64,000 nucleotides of DNA from Desulfarculus sp. (lineage in GTDB: Bacteria > Desulfobacterota > Desulfarculia > Desulfarculales > Desulfarculaceae), in contig QZKP01000057.1 in assembly GCA_003605055.1 (NCBI GenBank), forward strand, positions 19,713 through 83,712, written 5' to 3'. The notes beneath the pieces were generated by a model, which made no database searches, was not told the origin of the DNA, and worked only from the letters and a program-made list of their open reading frames with translations. A program made the position numbers and the translations under genes. Positions 1 to 9,368 of this stretch are shown in pieces (position 1 is the first letter of the stretch; each line of letters opens with the position of its first letter).

Positions 1-3000
1 GCCCTGGCCACCCAGGCCGCCAAGGTGGGCGTGTGGCAGTGGGACCTGGCCAGCAACCGCCTGTGGGCGGACCCCATGCTCAAGGCCATCCTGGGCTACG
101 GCGAGCGGGAGGTGGCCGACACCTTCGAGGCCTGGCTGGAGCTGGTGCACCCCCAGGACCGGGAGATGCTCCTGACCGCGGCCCAGGCGCACATCCGGGG
201 CGAGACCCCCTTCGCAGAGGTGGAGGTGCGCCTGCGGCGCAAGGACGGCAGCCTGCGCTGGCTCCTGCTGCGGGGGGAGGCGCAGCGCGACCAGGAGGGC
301 GGCGCCCAGAAGATGCTGGGCGCAGCGGTGGACATCACCGAGCGCAAGCAGGCCCAGGAGAAGCTCCGGCAGAGCGAAGAGCGCTACGCCGAGGTGTTCA
401 AGGCCAGCCCCCTATGGGTGACCGTCTCCACCCTGGAGGACGGCGTCTATCTGGACGTGAACGACTCCTTCCAACAGATCACCGGCTACACCCGGGAGGA
501 GGTGCTGGGCCGCGCCTCCAGCGAGGTGGGCGTCTGGCCGCATCCGGAGCAGCGCCGGGAGGCGGTGGAGATCATCAAGCGCGAAGGCGGCCTGCGCGAC
601 TTCCACATAGACTACCGCACCAAGAGCGGCGAGCTGCTGCACGCCCTGTGGTCGGCCAAGGTGGTGGAGTTCGAGGGCCGCGCCTGCATCATCTCGGTGC
701 TCAGGGACATCACCGCCCGGGTCCGGGCCCAGCAAGGTCTGAAGGAGAGCGAGGAGCGCTTCCGCGCCCTTTACCAGGATTTCCCCTATCCCACCTACAT
801 CTGGGAGCACGACGGGGCTGACCTGGTGCTCCGGGCGGCCAACCCCGCCGCGCAGGAATGGACGCAAGGGGCTCTGCCCAAGTTCATCGGCGCCAAGGCC
901 CGCGAGTTCTGGGCCGATCTGCCCGAGCTGCAGGAGGCTATCCACCGCTGCTTCGACCAGCGCGCCCTGACCACCTTGGAGGTCCCCGCCTACCACTCCC
1001 GCTCCACCGGCCTCAACCGGCACGTCATCTTCACCTTCACCTTCGCCCCGCCGCGGCACGTGTTCGAGTACACCCAGGACATCACCGAGCGCAAGCGGGC
1101 CCGGCAGGCCCTGGAGGAGTCGGAGAGCAAGTACCGCAGCCTTTTCGAGGGCATCAGCGACGCGGTGTTCATCCACGACTTGCAGGGGCGCTTCTTGGAG
1201 GCCAACCCGGCCGCCTGCCAGCGTCTGGGCTACCGCCGCGAGGAGCTGTTGTCCATGAGCGTCATGGACATAGACACCCCGGACAACGCCCGCCTGGCCC
1301 CGCAGCGCCTGGCCGAGGTGCAAAAGAAGGGCGCGCTGCTCTTCGAGGGCGCCCACCGCACGCGGTCGGGGCAGGTGGTCCCGGTGGAGATAAACATCCA
1401 CCTGATGCAGTACCAGGGCCAGGCCGCGGTGCTGAGCGTGGTGCGCGACATCAGCGAGCGCCAGGCCGCCGAGCAGGTCCTCAAGGCCAGCGAACAGCGC
1501 TTCCGCGCCCTTTTCGAGTGGGCGCCGGTGGGGCTGGTGGTTCTGGACCATGAATATCGGGTGACGCGGATCAACAGCGAGTTCACCGCCCTGTTCGGCT
1601 ACCAGCCGTCCGAGGCCCTGGGCCAGTCCATATACGAGCTGCTGGTGCCCCCCGAGGACCAGCCCGCGGCCAGGGCCTACGGCCAACGCGTGGCCCAGGG
1701 GCGGCGGCCCCATTTCGAGGGGGAGCGCATATGCAAGGACGGCTCCCGGGTCTATGTGGCCGTCTCCTCGCGCCTGATCGCCTCCGAGGGCCAGGAGCCG
1801 GAGTACTACGTCACCTACCAGGACATCAGCGAGCGCCGCCGCTCCGAGCAGGCCCTGCAGCAGAGCGAGGCCCGCTACCGGGAGCTGTTCAACAACATGA
1901 GCGCCGGGGTGGCGGTCTATGAGGCCGTGGAGGATGGGCGGGACTTCGTCTTCAAGGAGCTGAACCGCAGCGGGGAGCGCATCACCCAGACCCCCAAGGA
2001 GCAGGTGCTGGGCCGGCGGGTCAGCCAGGTCTTCCCCGGGGTGAAGAACTTTGGCCTGTTCGCGGTGTTCCAGCGGGTATGGCGGAGCGGCGTCCCCGAG
2101 CACCACCCCACCTCCCAGTACCAGGACCAGCGCCTGGCCATGTGGGTGGAAAACTTCGTCTGCCGGCTGCCCACCGGCGAGGTGGTGGCCATCTTCGACG
2201 ACATCACCCTGCGCAAGCAGGCCGAGGACTCCCTGCAGTGGGAGCTGGAGGTCAACACCGCCCTGGCCAACATGAGCCACGCCATGATCAGCAACCAGGC
2301 GGACGTGGACTCCATCGCCGGCCTGGTGCTGCGCTACGCCCAGCGGCTCACCGGCGCCGAGCACGGCTTCGTCTCCTCCCTGGACCCGGCCACCGGCGCC
2401 AATGTGACCCACGTCATCACCCCGATGATGGGCGAGGATTGCCAGGTGCAGGGCCGGGGCCAGAGCATCTCCTTCCCCCCCAACCCCGACGGCACCTACC
2501 CCAGCCTTTGGGGCCACAGCCTCAACACCCGCCAGTCCTTCTTCACCAACTCCCCGGCCCAGCACCCCAGCGCCGCCGGCCTGCCCCCGGGGCACATCCC
2601 GCTCAATAACTTCCTGTCGGTGCCGGTCATGTTCGCCGGGCGCCTGATCGGGCAGGTGGCCCTGGCCAACAGCACCCGCGGCTTCACGGTGCGCGACCTG
2701 CGGGCCGTGGAGCACCTGGCCGAGCTGTTCGCCCTGGCCGTACACCGCAGGCAGGCCGAGCAGGAGAGCCAAAAATTACAGGCCCAGCTCCGCCAGACCC
2801 AGAAGCTGGAGGCCATCGGCACCCTGGCCGGCGGCATCGCCCACGACTTCAACAACGTGCTGGCGGCCATACTGGGCTACACCGAGCTGACCCTGGAGAC
2901 CCTGCCCCTGGTTGGCGAGGCCCGCGACAACCTGGAGCAGGTGCTCAAGGCCGGCCAGCGGGCCCGGGACCTGGTGCACCAGATACTGAGCTTCAGCCGC

Positions 3001-3936
3001 CGCACCGACCAGGGGCAGAGCCCGGTGGAGATCGTGCCGATCATCCAGGAGGCCCTGAAGCTGCTGCGGGCCTCGCTGCCCACCACCATAGAGATAGAAG
3101 CCGATCTGCGCTCTCAGGGGGAGAAGGTGCTGGCCGACCCGGTGCAGATACAGCAGGTGATCATGAACCTGTGCACCAACGCGGCCCAGGCCATGCCCCA
3201 GGGCGGCCGGCTCACGGTGGAGCTGGCCTCCATCGAGCTGGACCAGCAGGTGGCCGTCCGCTACGCCGGCCTGGCCCCCGGCCCCTTCCTGCGCCTGGCG
3301 GTCAGCGACACCGGCGCGGGCATGGACCCCCAGACCCTGGAGCGCGCCTTCGAGCCCTTCTTCACCACCAAGGGCCCCGGCGAGGGCACCGGCCTGGGTC
3401 TGAGCGTGGTGCACGGCGTGGTCCAGAGCCACCGCGGGGCCATCACCGTCTATTCCCAGCCGGGCCAGGGCACCACCTTCCACGTGTACCTGCCGGTCTT
3501 GGAGGGCGAGCCGGGCCCGGACGGGGCGGAGGAAAACGCCCCCTTGCCCGGGGGCCGGGAGCGGGTGCTGTTGGTGGACGACGAGCCGGCCCTGGCCGAG
3601 GTGGGGCGCATGACCCTGGAGCACCTGGGCTACCAGGTCACGGCCCTGAGCTCCAGCCCCGAGGCCTTGGAGCGGTTCCGCGCCCGTCCCCAGGCCTTTG
3701 ACCTGGTGATCACCGATTACACCATGCCCCAGATGACCGGCGCCGCCCTGGCCCGGGAGCTGCTCAAGATACGGCCGGAGCTGCCCATCATCATGTGCTC
3801 CGGCTTCAGCGGCCAGCTCTCGCCCCAGCAGGCCAAGGAGCTGGGCATCAAGCGCCTGCTGCTCAAGCCCCTGGTCACCCGGGAGGTGGCCCTGGCGGTG
3901 CGCCGGGTGCTGGACGAGGCCCAAGGCCAGGGCTAG
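1..3936 (+). CDS. Multi-PAS/GAF hybrid sensor histidine kinase, 5' truncated
   Basis: The reading frame is open from the first base, so the true start lies upstream of the window. The visible ~1311 residues hold about six PAS/PAC units in series (each ending in an ITERK- or ISERR-type linker, to about residue 740), a GAF domain (about 750-920), a HisKA segment with the phospho-acceptor His in GGIAHDFNN, a HATPase_c domain with DTGAGMD and GTGLGLSVV boxes, and a C-terminal receiver with DDEP, the phospho-Asp in VITDYTMPQ and the late Lys in LLLKPL. No membrane segment is seen in the visible part, so it is probably a cytoplasmic sensor that phosphorylates its own receiver. The ligand cannot be read from sequence. 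Confidence 0.93.
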   Translation, partial: ALATQAAKVGVWQWDLASNRLWADPMLKAILGYGEREVADTFEAWLELVHPQDREMLLTAAQAHIRGETPFAEVEVRLRRKDGSLRWLLLRGEAQRDQEGGAQKMLGAAVDITERKQAQEKLRQSEERYAEVFKASPLWVTVSTLEDGVYLDVNDSFQQITGYTREEVLGRASSEVGVWPHPEQRREAVEIIKREGGLRDFHIDYRTKSGELLHALWSAKVVEFEGRACIISVLRDITARVRAQQGLKESEERFRALYQDFPYPTYIWEHDGADLVLRAANPAAQEWTQGALPKFIGAKAREFWADLPELQEAIHRCFDQRALTTLEVPAYHSRSTGLNRHVIFTFTFAPPRHVFEYTQDITERKRARQALEESESKYRSLFEGISDAVFIHDLQGRFLEANPAACQRLGYRREELLSMSVMDIDTPDNARLAPQRLAEVQKKGALLFEGAHRTRSGQVVPVEINIHLMQYQGQAAVLSVVRDISERQAAEQVLKASEQRFRALFEWAPVGLVVLDHEYRVTRINSEFTALFGYQPSEALGQSIYELLVPPEDQPAARAYGQRVAQGRRPHFEGERICKDGSRVYVAVSSRLIASEGQEPEYYVTYQDISERRRSEQALQQSEARYRELFNNMSAGVAVYEAVEDGRDFVFKELNRSGERITQTPKEQVLGRRVSQVFPGVKNFGLFAVFQRVWRSGVPEHHPTSQYQDQRLAMWVENFVCRLPTGEVVAIFDDITLRKQAEDSLQWELEVNTALANMSHAMISNQADVDSIAGLVLRYAQRLTGAEHGFVSSLDPATGANVTHVITPMMGEDCQVQGRGQSISFPPNPDGTYPSLWGHSLNTRQSFFTNSPAQHPSAAGLPPGHIPLNNFLSVPVMFAGRLIGQVALANSTRGFTVRDLRAVEHLAELFALAVHRRQAEQESQKLQAQLRQTQKLEAIGTLAGGIAHDFNNVLAAILGYTELTLETLPLVGEARDNLEQVLKAGQRARDLVHQILSFSRRTDQGQSPVEIVPIIQEALKLLRASLPTTIEIEADLRSQGEKVLADPVQIQQVIMNLCTNAAQAMPQGGRLTVELASIELDQQVAVRYAGLAPGPFLRLAVSDTGAGMDPQTLERAFEPFFTTKGPGEGTGLGLSVVHGVVQSHRGAITVYSQPGQGTTFHVYLPVLEGEPGPDGAEENAPLPGGRERVLLVDDEPALAEVGRMTLEHLGYQVTALSSSPEALERFRARPQAFDLVITDYTMPQMTGAALARELLKIRPELPIIMCSGFSGQLSPQQAKELGIKRLLLKPLVTREVALAVRRVLDEAQGQG

Positions 3937-4033
3937 CGGCAACCCAGGCTTGTATGGCTGCGCGGAAACGGTTATGCTTGGCCGGTCGGGATTCCAACCA
4001 GTGGCGTTTCCCTTAATTTCGGCAAGGTAGGCC

Positions 4034-4933
4034 ATGGATAAGCTGGTCCTGGACCAGAGCATTCTGGATTGCCTTTACGACGGCCTGTACGTCCTGGACC
4101 GCGAGCGGCGCATCACCTTCTGGAACCAGTCCGCCGAGCGCCTGACCGGCTATTCCCAGGAGGAGGTGCTGGGCCGCCCCTGTTCGGACGACCTCCTTAT
4201 GCACCTGGGGGAGCGGGGCGAGCAGCTCTGCCTGGAGAGGTGCCCCATGGCCCTGGCCATGGCGGACGGCCAGGTGCACGAGGCCGAGGTTTTCCTGCAC
4301 CACAAGGAGGGCCACCGGGTGCCGGTGCGCCTGCGGGCCGCGCCCTTGCGCGACGCTGGGGGGAATATCGTGGGCGCGGTGGAGGTTTTCGGCGACAGAT
4401 CACCCCACCTGGCCGCCCAGCAGCGCATCCAGGAGCTGGAGCGAATGTCGCTCCTGGACGAGCTGACCCGACTGCCCAACCGCCGCTATCTGCTGGAGCA
4501 GATCAAGAGCCGGCTGCACGAGCTGCGCCGGGCGGACTGGCCCTTCGGCCTGCTGTACATGGACCTGGATCAGTGGGAGGCGGGCCAGGAGCGCCGCAGC
4601 CGCCCCCGGAGCGAGGCGCTGTTGCAATTGGTCAGCCGCACCGTCGCGCACAACACCCGCGCCTTCGACGTGGTGGGGCGCTGGGGCGGGGGCGAGTTCC
4701 TGGCCGTGGTGCCCAACGTGGACCTGGACAAGCTGGGCAAGGTGGCCGAGCGCTACCGGGCCCTGGTGGCCGAGTCGGCGCTGCCCGGACCCGGCCCGGA
4801 GGAGGCGGTGACCATCTCCGTGGGGGCCACCATGGCCCGCGAGGAGGACACCGTGCAGTCGCTGATCGTGCGCGCCGGGCAGAGCCTGTTTCTGAGCAAG
4901 GAGGTGGGCGGCGACCGCGTGACCGTCCGCTGA
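4034..4933 (+). CDS. PAS-GGDEF domain protein with degenerate GGGEF motif
   Basis: A 299-residue protein. Residues 1-125 are a PAS domain (YVLDRERRITFWNQSAERLTGY is typical, split here by eye), and residues about 140-299 are a GGDEF domain beginning with LLDELTRLPNRRYL. The signature loop reads GRWGGGEFLAVVP: the third position, normally Asp or Glu and needed for metal binding and catalysis in diguanylate cyclases, is Gly. The preceding helix (LDQWEAGQERRSRPRSEALL) also lacks the usual N-D-x-x-G-H residues. It therefore probably does not make c-di-GMP, and may act as a sensor or c-di-GMP/GTP binder. It lies 97 bp after the hybrid kinase and may be co-transcribed. Confidence 0.85.
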   Translation: MDKLVLDQSILDCLYDGLYVLDRERRITFWNQSAERLTGYSQEEVLGRPCSDDLLMHLGERGEQLCLERCPMALAMADGQVHEAEVFLHHKEGHRVPVRLRAAPLRDAGGNIVGAVEVFGDRSPHLAAQQRIQELERMSLLDELTRLPNRRYLLEQIKSRLHELRRADWPFGLLYMDLDQWEAGQERRSRPRSEALLQLVSRTVAHNTRAFDVVGRWGGGEFLAVVPNVDLDKLGKVAERYRALVAESALPGPGPEEAVTISVGATMAREEDTVQSLIVRAGQSLFLSKEVGGDRVTVR

Positions 4934-4990
4934 ACCGGCCGCCGGGACAGCCGGCCGGCCCGGAGCTTACCCCGAACCCCGCGAGGCCCC

Positions 4991-5770
4991 ATGAGCCGCC
5001 AGATTTTCGATCTCGCCGTTAGCCTGGAGTCCGGCCTGCCCTCGGACCCGCCCAACATGATCCCGGAGATCACCTACCGCGGCCACGCCGCCGGGGCCCA
5101 GGGCATGCAGGCCTACTTCCCGGGCCTGACCGCGGGCGACCTGCCCCGGGGCCTGGGCTGGGCCGTGGAGGAGGTGCGCCTGACCACCCATTCGGGCACC
5201 CACCTGGACGCGCCCTTCCACTACCACCCCACCCAGGACCAGGGCCGGCCGGCCCTGACCATAGACCAGGTGCCCCTGGACTGGTGCTACCAGGACGGGG
5301 TGCTCCTGGACTTCAGCCGCAAGCCCGACGGCCAGGGCATCAGCGCCGCGGAGGTGGAGGCGGAGTTGGCGCACATCGGCCACCAATTGAAGCCCCTGGA
5401 CATAGTGCTGGTGCGGGTGGGCGCGGACAAGGCCTGGGGCCGGCCCGAGTACCTGGTCACCGGCGCGGGCATGACCCGGGAGTCCACCCTGTACCTGCTG
5501 GAGCGGGGGGTGAAGGTGGTGGGCATCGACGCCTGGTCCTGGGACCGTCCCCTGCCCTTTTTGGCCAAGGAGTTCGCCGCCAGCGGCGACGCCTCCATCG
5601 TCTGGGCCGCCCACTTCGCGGGCATAGAGCGGGGCTACTGCCACATGGAGAAGCTGGCCGGCCTGGGGGCCCTGCCCCGGCCCAGCGGCTTCAAGGTGGC
5701 CTGCTTCCCCATCAAGATCAAGGGCGCCTCGGCGGGGTGGGTAAGGCCGGTGGCCATATTCGAGGATTAG
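4991..5770 (+). CDS. Cyclase family metal-dependent hydrolase (kynurenine formamidase-like)
   Basis: A 259-residue protein with the signature of the cyclase/KynB-like family, HSGTHLDAPFHY at about residues 67-78, i.e. the HxGTHxDxPxH metal-binding motif. Family members are Mn/Zn hydrolases acting on amides, lactones or formamides, including kynurenine formamidase and isatin hydrolase. The start ATG follows the preceding signalling gene by 57 bp. It converges on the thiolase across a strong terminator. Its substrate is not identifiable. It may belong functionally with the amide/ester catabolic genes 4-15 kb downstream, but that is inference from proximity only. Confidence 0.85.
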   Translation: MSRQIFDLAVSLESGLPSDPPNMIPEITYRGHAAGAQGMQAYFPGLTAGDLPRGLGWAVEEVRLTTHSGTHLDAPFHYHPTQDQGRPALTIDQVPLDWCYQDGVLLDFSRKPDGQGISAAEVEAELAHIGHQLKPLDIVLVRVGADKAWGRPEYLVTGAGMTRESTLYLLERGVKVVGIDAWSWDRPLPFLAKEFAASGDASIVWAAHFAGIERGYCHMEKLAGLGALPRPSGFKVACFPIKIKGASAGWVRPVAIFED

Positions 5771-5785
5771 TTCGAGCGCCAGACG

Positions 5786-5823
5786 AAGGCCCGGCCCGCC
5801 AAAGCGGCAAGCCGGGCCTTTTC
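5786..5823 (+). terminator. Rho-independent terminator after the cyclase gene
   Basis: Inverted repeat GGCCCGGC (5788-5795) / GCCGGGCC (5811-5818), extended by an A-T pair and followed by TTTT. It sits between convergent genes and could also slow transcription from the thiolase side. Confidence 0.8.
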
Positions 5824-5845
5824 AGGTGCGCGAGCTGAAGCTGAG

Positions 5846-7081
5846 CTACACCGCCTCCACCACGGTGGCGATGCCGATGCCGCCGCCGCCGCAGAGCATC
5901 TGCACGCCGGCCCGGCCCTTGGTCCGCCTGAGGTGGTGGGCCATCTCCCCGAACCACATCACCCCCGAGGCGCCGATGGGGTGGCCCAGGCCGATGGCCC
6001 CGCCGGTGGGGTTGACCCGGGGGTCGTCGTAGGCGTAGCCAAAGGCCTTGGCAAAGGACAGGCAGGGCGAGGCGAAGGCCTCGTTGGGCTCGATGACGTC
6101 CATGTCCTCGATGGTCTTGCCGGCCCGGGCCAGGGCCTTCTTGACCGCCGGGATGGGGGCCAGGAGCATGGGCACCGGCTCCCCGCCGGCCGAGGCGCAG
6201 CCGGCGATGCGGCACAGGGGCTCCAGGCCCAGCTTCTCGGCCTTGTCCGCGGTCATCAAGAGCACCGCCGCCGCGCCGTCCACGATCTGGGAGGAGTTGC
6301 CCGCGGTCACCCGGCCGCCCTCCTGGAAGGGGCTCTTGAGCTTTTTCATGTCCTCCCAATAGCCCTCCGGGTCCTCCACCGCCTTGGGCCGCAGCACCTC
6401 GTCCTTTTCCACGGTGTAGCTCTGGCCTTCGTGGGTGAAGCTGTAGGGGACGATGTGGTCCGCGTACCAGCCGTTGCGCTCGGCCGTCACCGCCTTCTGC
6501 ATGCTCCACATGCCGAAGCGGTCCAGCTCCTCGCGGCTCTGGCCCTGGTCGGCGCTGATCATCTCCGCGCAGACCCCCTGGGGCACGTCCATGCCGATGT
6601 CGTGGGCGCGGGGGGTGAAGCGCACCGGGTACTTGGCCTCCATGGCCACGAAGATGTCCGAGCCCATGCCGTAGTGGGACATCAGCTCCACGCCGGCGCA
6701 GAGCATGATCTCGCCGTCGCCCACCTTCAGGGCCCGGGTGGCGAAGTTGATCGCCTTCAGGCCCGAGTTGCAGTACTGGTTCACGGTGCAGGCCGAGGCC
6801 TCCTGGGGGATGCCGGCCAAGAGGCTGGCGAAGCGGGCCAGGTTGCCGCCCTGCTCGCCGATCTGGCTCAGGCAGCCCACGATCACGTCCTCGATCTCGC
6901 GCTCGTCGAAGCCGGGGGCCTTGGCGTGCACGCGGTCCAGCAAACCCCGCATCACCGCGGCCAAGAGCTCCTGGGCCGAGGCCTGGCAGAGCTGACCGCC
7001 CTTTTCCATGCCCTTGCGGCCGGATTTGCCGATGGCGCTGCGCACAGCGTCCACCACCACCACTTCCTTCAGTGCAGACAT
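5846..7081 (-). CDS. Thiolase (acetyl-CoA acetyltransferase family)
   Basis: A 411-residue protein of normal thiolase length. The acyl-accepting Cys is in NQYCNSGLKA (about Cys104). The NEAFA box, the GGAIGLGHPIGASG glycine loop with its active-site His, and the C-terminal LCGGGGIG motif with the second catalytic Cys are all present, so it should be active. It condenses or cleaves acetyl-CoA/3-ketoacyl-CoA. Sequence alone does not separate biosynthetic from degradative use. It is monocistronic here and reads toward the cyclase gene. Confidence 0.93.
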   Translation of the reverse strand: MSALKEVVVVDAVRSAIGKSGRKGMEKGGQLCQASAQELLAAVMRGLLDRVHAKAPGFDEREIEDVIVGCLSQIGEQGGNLARFASLLAGIPQEASACTVNQYCNSGLKAINFATRALKVGDGEIMLCAGVELMSHYGMGSDIFVAMEAKYPVRFTPRAHDIGMDVPQGVCAEMISADQGQSREELDRFGMWSMQKAVTAERNGWYADHIVPYSFTHEGQSYTVEKDEVLRPKAVEDPEGYWEDMKKLKSPFQEGGRVTAGNSSQIVDGAAAVLLMTADKAEKLGLEPLCRIAGCASAGGEPVPMLLAPIPAVKKALARAGKTIEDMDVIEPNEAFASPCLSFAKAFGYAYDDPRVNPTGGAIGLGHPIGASGVMWFGEMAHHLRRTKGRAGVQMLCGGGGIGIATVVEAV

Positions 7082-7366
7082 GCTTCCTCTCTTCCTGGTC
7101 TTGGGACTCGGCCCCGCCCCCCAAAGGGGCCGACCGTGCGGGCGCGTTGGGAACAGGAATCTTTTAGCACAAATGAGCCGCCATTCACCAGCCCGCCGGA
7201 GGCGGCGGCGGGACTTTTAAGAGTATAAATCCTAGCGGTGCGATAGCCTATTTTCCGGTATCATAAGAAGCCATAACTATCATCCCCGGAGCAGCTCCCG
7301 GCCCTGGCGACCGTATTAGCGGCCGGGGCCTGGAGGCGCCCCGGGCCTGGAGCGAAAGGGTTGCCC
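7082..7366. other. Divergent intergenic region
   Basis: About 285 bp between the divergent thiolase and receiver genes. It must hold both promoters. The AT-richer stretch around 7217-7280 is the likeliest promoter zone, but no clear -35/-10 pair stands out. No ORF or repeat is seen. Confidence 0.4.
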
Positions 7367-7732
7367 ATGGCCAAAAAGATTCTGGTTATCGAGGACGAGC
7401 CGCACGTTGCCGAGTACCTGGAGGACATCTTCCGGGACCAGGGTTATGAGACCCTCAGCGCGGGCAGCAGCGAAAAAGGCCTGGAGCTGGCCCAGAGCCA
7501 ACGCCCGGACCTGATCACCCTGGATTTGCAGATGCCCCAGGAGCACGGCACCCGCTTCTACCAGCGCTTTCGCAAGGACCCGGCGCTCAAGGACACCCCC
7601 ATCGTGGTCATCACCGGCCAGCACTCGCCCCACCGGGCCATCAACCCGGACAAGGTGGCGGCCATCGTGCCCAAGCCCTTCGAGCCCCAGCAGTTGGTGG
7701 CCATCGTGCAAAAGGCCCTGGGCCAGGCCTAG
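7367..7732 (+). CDS. Single-domain response regulator receiver
   Basis: A stand-alone CheY-like receiver of 121 residues starting MAKKILVIEDEPHVAEYL. The acidic pair is ED near residue 10, the phospho-Asp is in LITLDLQMP, and the conserved Lys is in IVPKPFEP. ATG 7367 is chosen over an upstream in-frame TTG (7361) because GAAAGGG sits about 6 nt before it. There is no output domain. The REC-PAS-kinase 24 bp downstream is the obvious partner in a phosphorelay. Confidence 0.9.
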   Translation: MAKKILVIEDEPHVAEYLEDIFRDQGYETLSAGSSEKGLELAQSQRPDLITLDLQMPQEHGTRFYQRFRKDPALKDTPIVVITGQHSPHRAINPDKVAAIVPKPFEPQQLVAIVQKALGQA

Positions 7733-7755
7733 GGGCCCGGCGAGCGCCCCCGGCC

Positions 7756-9321
7756 ATGGGCGAGAAGATCCTGCTGGCGGCCGCCGACGCCGAGACCGGC
7801 GAGCGGATGACCGCGCAGCTCGGCCGCTGGGGCCACACCGCCTTGCGCGCGGTGGAGCCCGAAGAGACCCTGGACCTCCTGTTCCGCCACAAGCCGGTAA
7901 TCGTCATCCTGGACGACGCCCTGCCCGGCGGCGAGGCCCTGGAGCTGGTGCGCCGCCTCAAGCGCGAGGCCCCCTGGAGCGAGACCGTTTTCCTGGTGGG
8001 GCTGGCCGACATCGAGCGGGGGGCGCGCAGCCTGGAGTTCGGGGCCAGCGACTACCTGATCAAGCCGGTGAGCGTCCAGCGCCTGGGCATCGCCCTCAAG
8101 CGGGCCCAGGACCGCCTGGTGGTGCGCAAGAAGCTGGCCTACCTCACTGGCCTGGCCCAGAACGGCGCCGGGGCCCCGGCCAGCCTGCCGCCGCCGGACC
8201 AGGAGACCTCCCGCACCGCCCGCCTCTACGACACGCTCCAGCAGTACCAGCAGCTATTCGACGAGGTGCCCTGCTACATCTCGGTGTTGAACCAGGACTT
8301 CACCATCACCGCCGTCAACCGGCGCTTCAAGGAGGAGTTCGACGACCTGGTGGGCCGCACCTGCCACGACGTGTATCAGGGCCGCTGCCAGGGCTGCCCG
8401 GAGTGCCCGGTGGCCGACACCTTCCGCGACGGGCAGTCCCACCAGTACGAGCAGGTGCTCACCGCCAGCGACGGCCGGCGCTATCACGTGCTCACCTGGA
8501 CCGCGCCCCTGCGCGACCCCCAGGGCGACATCGCCCAGGTCATGGAGATGTCCACCGACATCACCCATATCCGCAAGCTGCAGGACCACCTCTCTTCCCT
8601 GGGCATGGTCATCAGCTCCATCTCCCACGGGGTCAAGGGCCTGCTCACCGCGCTGGATGGAGGCCTGTACAAGCTGCGCGGCGGCATCCAGGCCGGCGAC
8701 GGCCAGCGGGCGGCCAAAGGCCTGGAGCTGGTGGAGCTGATGGTGGGGCGCATCCGCCGCACCGTCCTGGACATCCTCTACTACGCCAAGGAGCGCGAGC
8801 TGGACACCGAGCCGGTGGACGTGGCCGAGTTCGCCAAGGGGGTGGCCGTCAACGGCGAGTACGCGGCCCAGAAGTACGGGCTGGATTTCAAGCTGGTGTT
8901 GGAGGGGGACCTGGGCCAGTTCGAGGTGGACCCCAACGCCCTGAACCCGGCCATCATCAACATCCTGGAGAACGCGGTGGACGCCTGCCTGGACGACAAG
9001 AGCAAGCCGCGCCACCGCATCCTCTTCCGGGTCAGCCGCGAGGACGACGTTATCGTCTTTGACGTCGTGGACAACGGCCAGGGCATGGACCAGGAGACCA
9101 GGGAGAACATGTTCACCCTGTTCTTCACCTCCAAGGGCTCTGCCGGCACCGGGCTGGGCCTGTTCATCGCCAACGACACCGTGCAGCAGCACGGCGGCAG
9201 CATCACCGTGGACTCCGAGCCCGGCGAGGGCTCGCACTTCCACGTGCGCATCCCCGAGCACCCCATGGCCATGCCCTGGGAGCGGGCGCCGGGGCCCCTG
9301 GCCCAGTCCTTTTCCCGCTAG
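7756..9321 (+). CDS. REC-PAS-histidine kinase
   Basis: A 521-residue protein with an N-terminal receiver (residues about 4-120, phospho-Asp in VILDDALPGG, Lys in LIKPVS), a PAS domain (about 165-275), a HisKA region with the acceptor His in SSISHGVKGLL and a HATPase_c domain (NILENAVDAC, DNGQGMD, GTGLGLFIAN). The PAS contains a tight cysteine group, CHDVYQGRCQGCPECPV, as often seen in PAS sensors of anaerobes; iron-sulfur or redox sensing is plausible but unproven. It has no membrane segment. It follows the single receiver by 23 bp, so the two form one operon. Confidence 0.9.
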   Translation: MGEKILLAAADAETGERMTAQLGRWGHTALRAVEPEETLDLLFRHKPVIVILDDALPGGEALELVRRLKREAPWSETVFLVGLADIERGARSLEFGASDYLIKPVSVQRLGIALKRAQDRLVVRKKLAYLTGLAQNGAGAPASLPPPDQETSRTARLYDTLQQYQQLFDEVPCYISVLNQDFTITAVNRRFKEEFDDLVGRTCHDVYQGRCQGCPECPVADTFRDGQSHQYEQVLTASDGRRYHVLTWTAPLRDPQGDIAQVMEMSTDITHIRKLQDHLSSLGMVISSISHGVKGLLTALDGGLYKLRGGIQAGDGQRAAKGLELVELMVGRIRRTVLDILYYAKERELDTEPVDVAEFAKGVAVNGEYAAQKYGLDFKLVLEGDLGQFEVDPNALNPAIINILENAVDACLDDKSKPRHRILFRVSREDDVIVFDVVDNGQGMDQETRENMFTLFFTSKGSAGTGLGLFIANDTVQQHGGSITVDSEPGEGSHFHVRIPEHPMAMPWERAPGPLAQSFSR

Positions 9322-9341
9322 AAAACAGGCGTTAATTACTG

Positions 9342-9362
9342 GCCGCGGCGTCGGGCCGCGGC
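9342..9362. terminator. Hairpin between convergent genes
   Basis: Two copies of the self-complementary octamer GCCGCGGC (9342-9349 and 9355-9362) form a stem with a 5-nt loop between the convergent kinase and dehydrogenase genes. No T-run follows, so it may be a weak or Rho-assisted terminator. Confidence 0.45.
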
Positions 9363-9368
9363 GACGGC

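Noticed and set aside
412..2772. 786-codon open frame on the minus strand opposite the hybrid kinase
   Set aside because: Shadow of a GC-rich coding frame; composition is unlike any protein (His/Gly/Val/Leu-rich), and the plus strand encodes recognisable PAS and GAF domains throughout.
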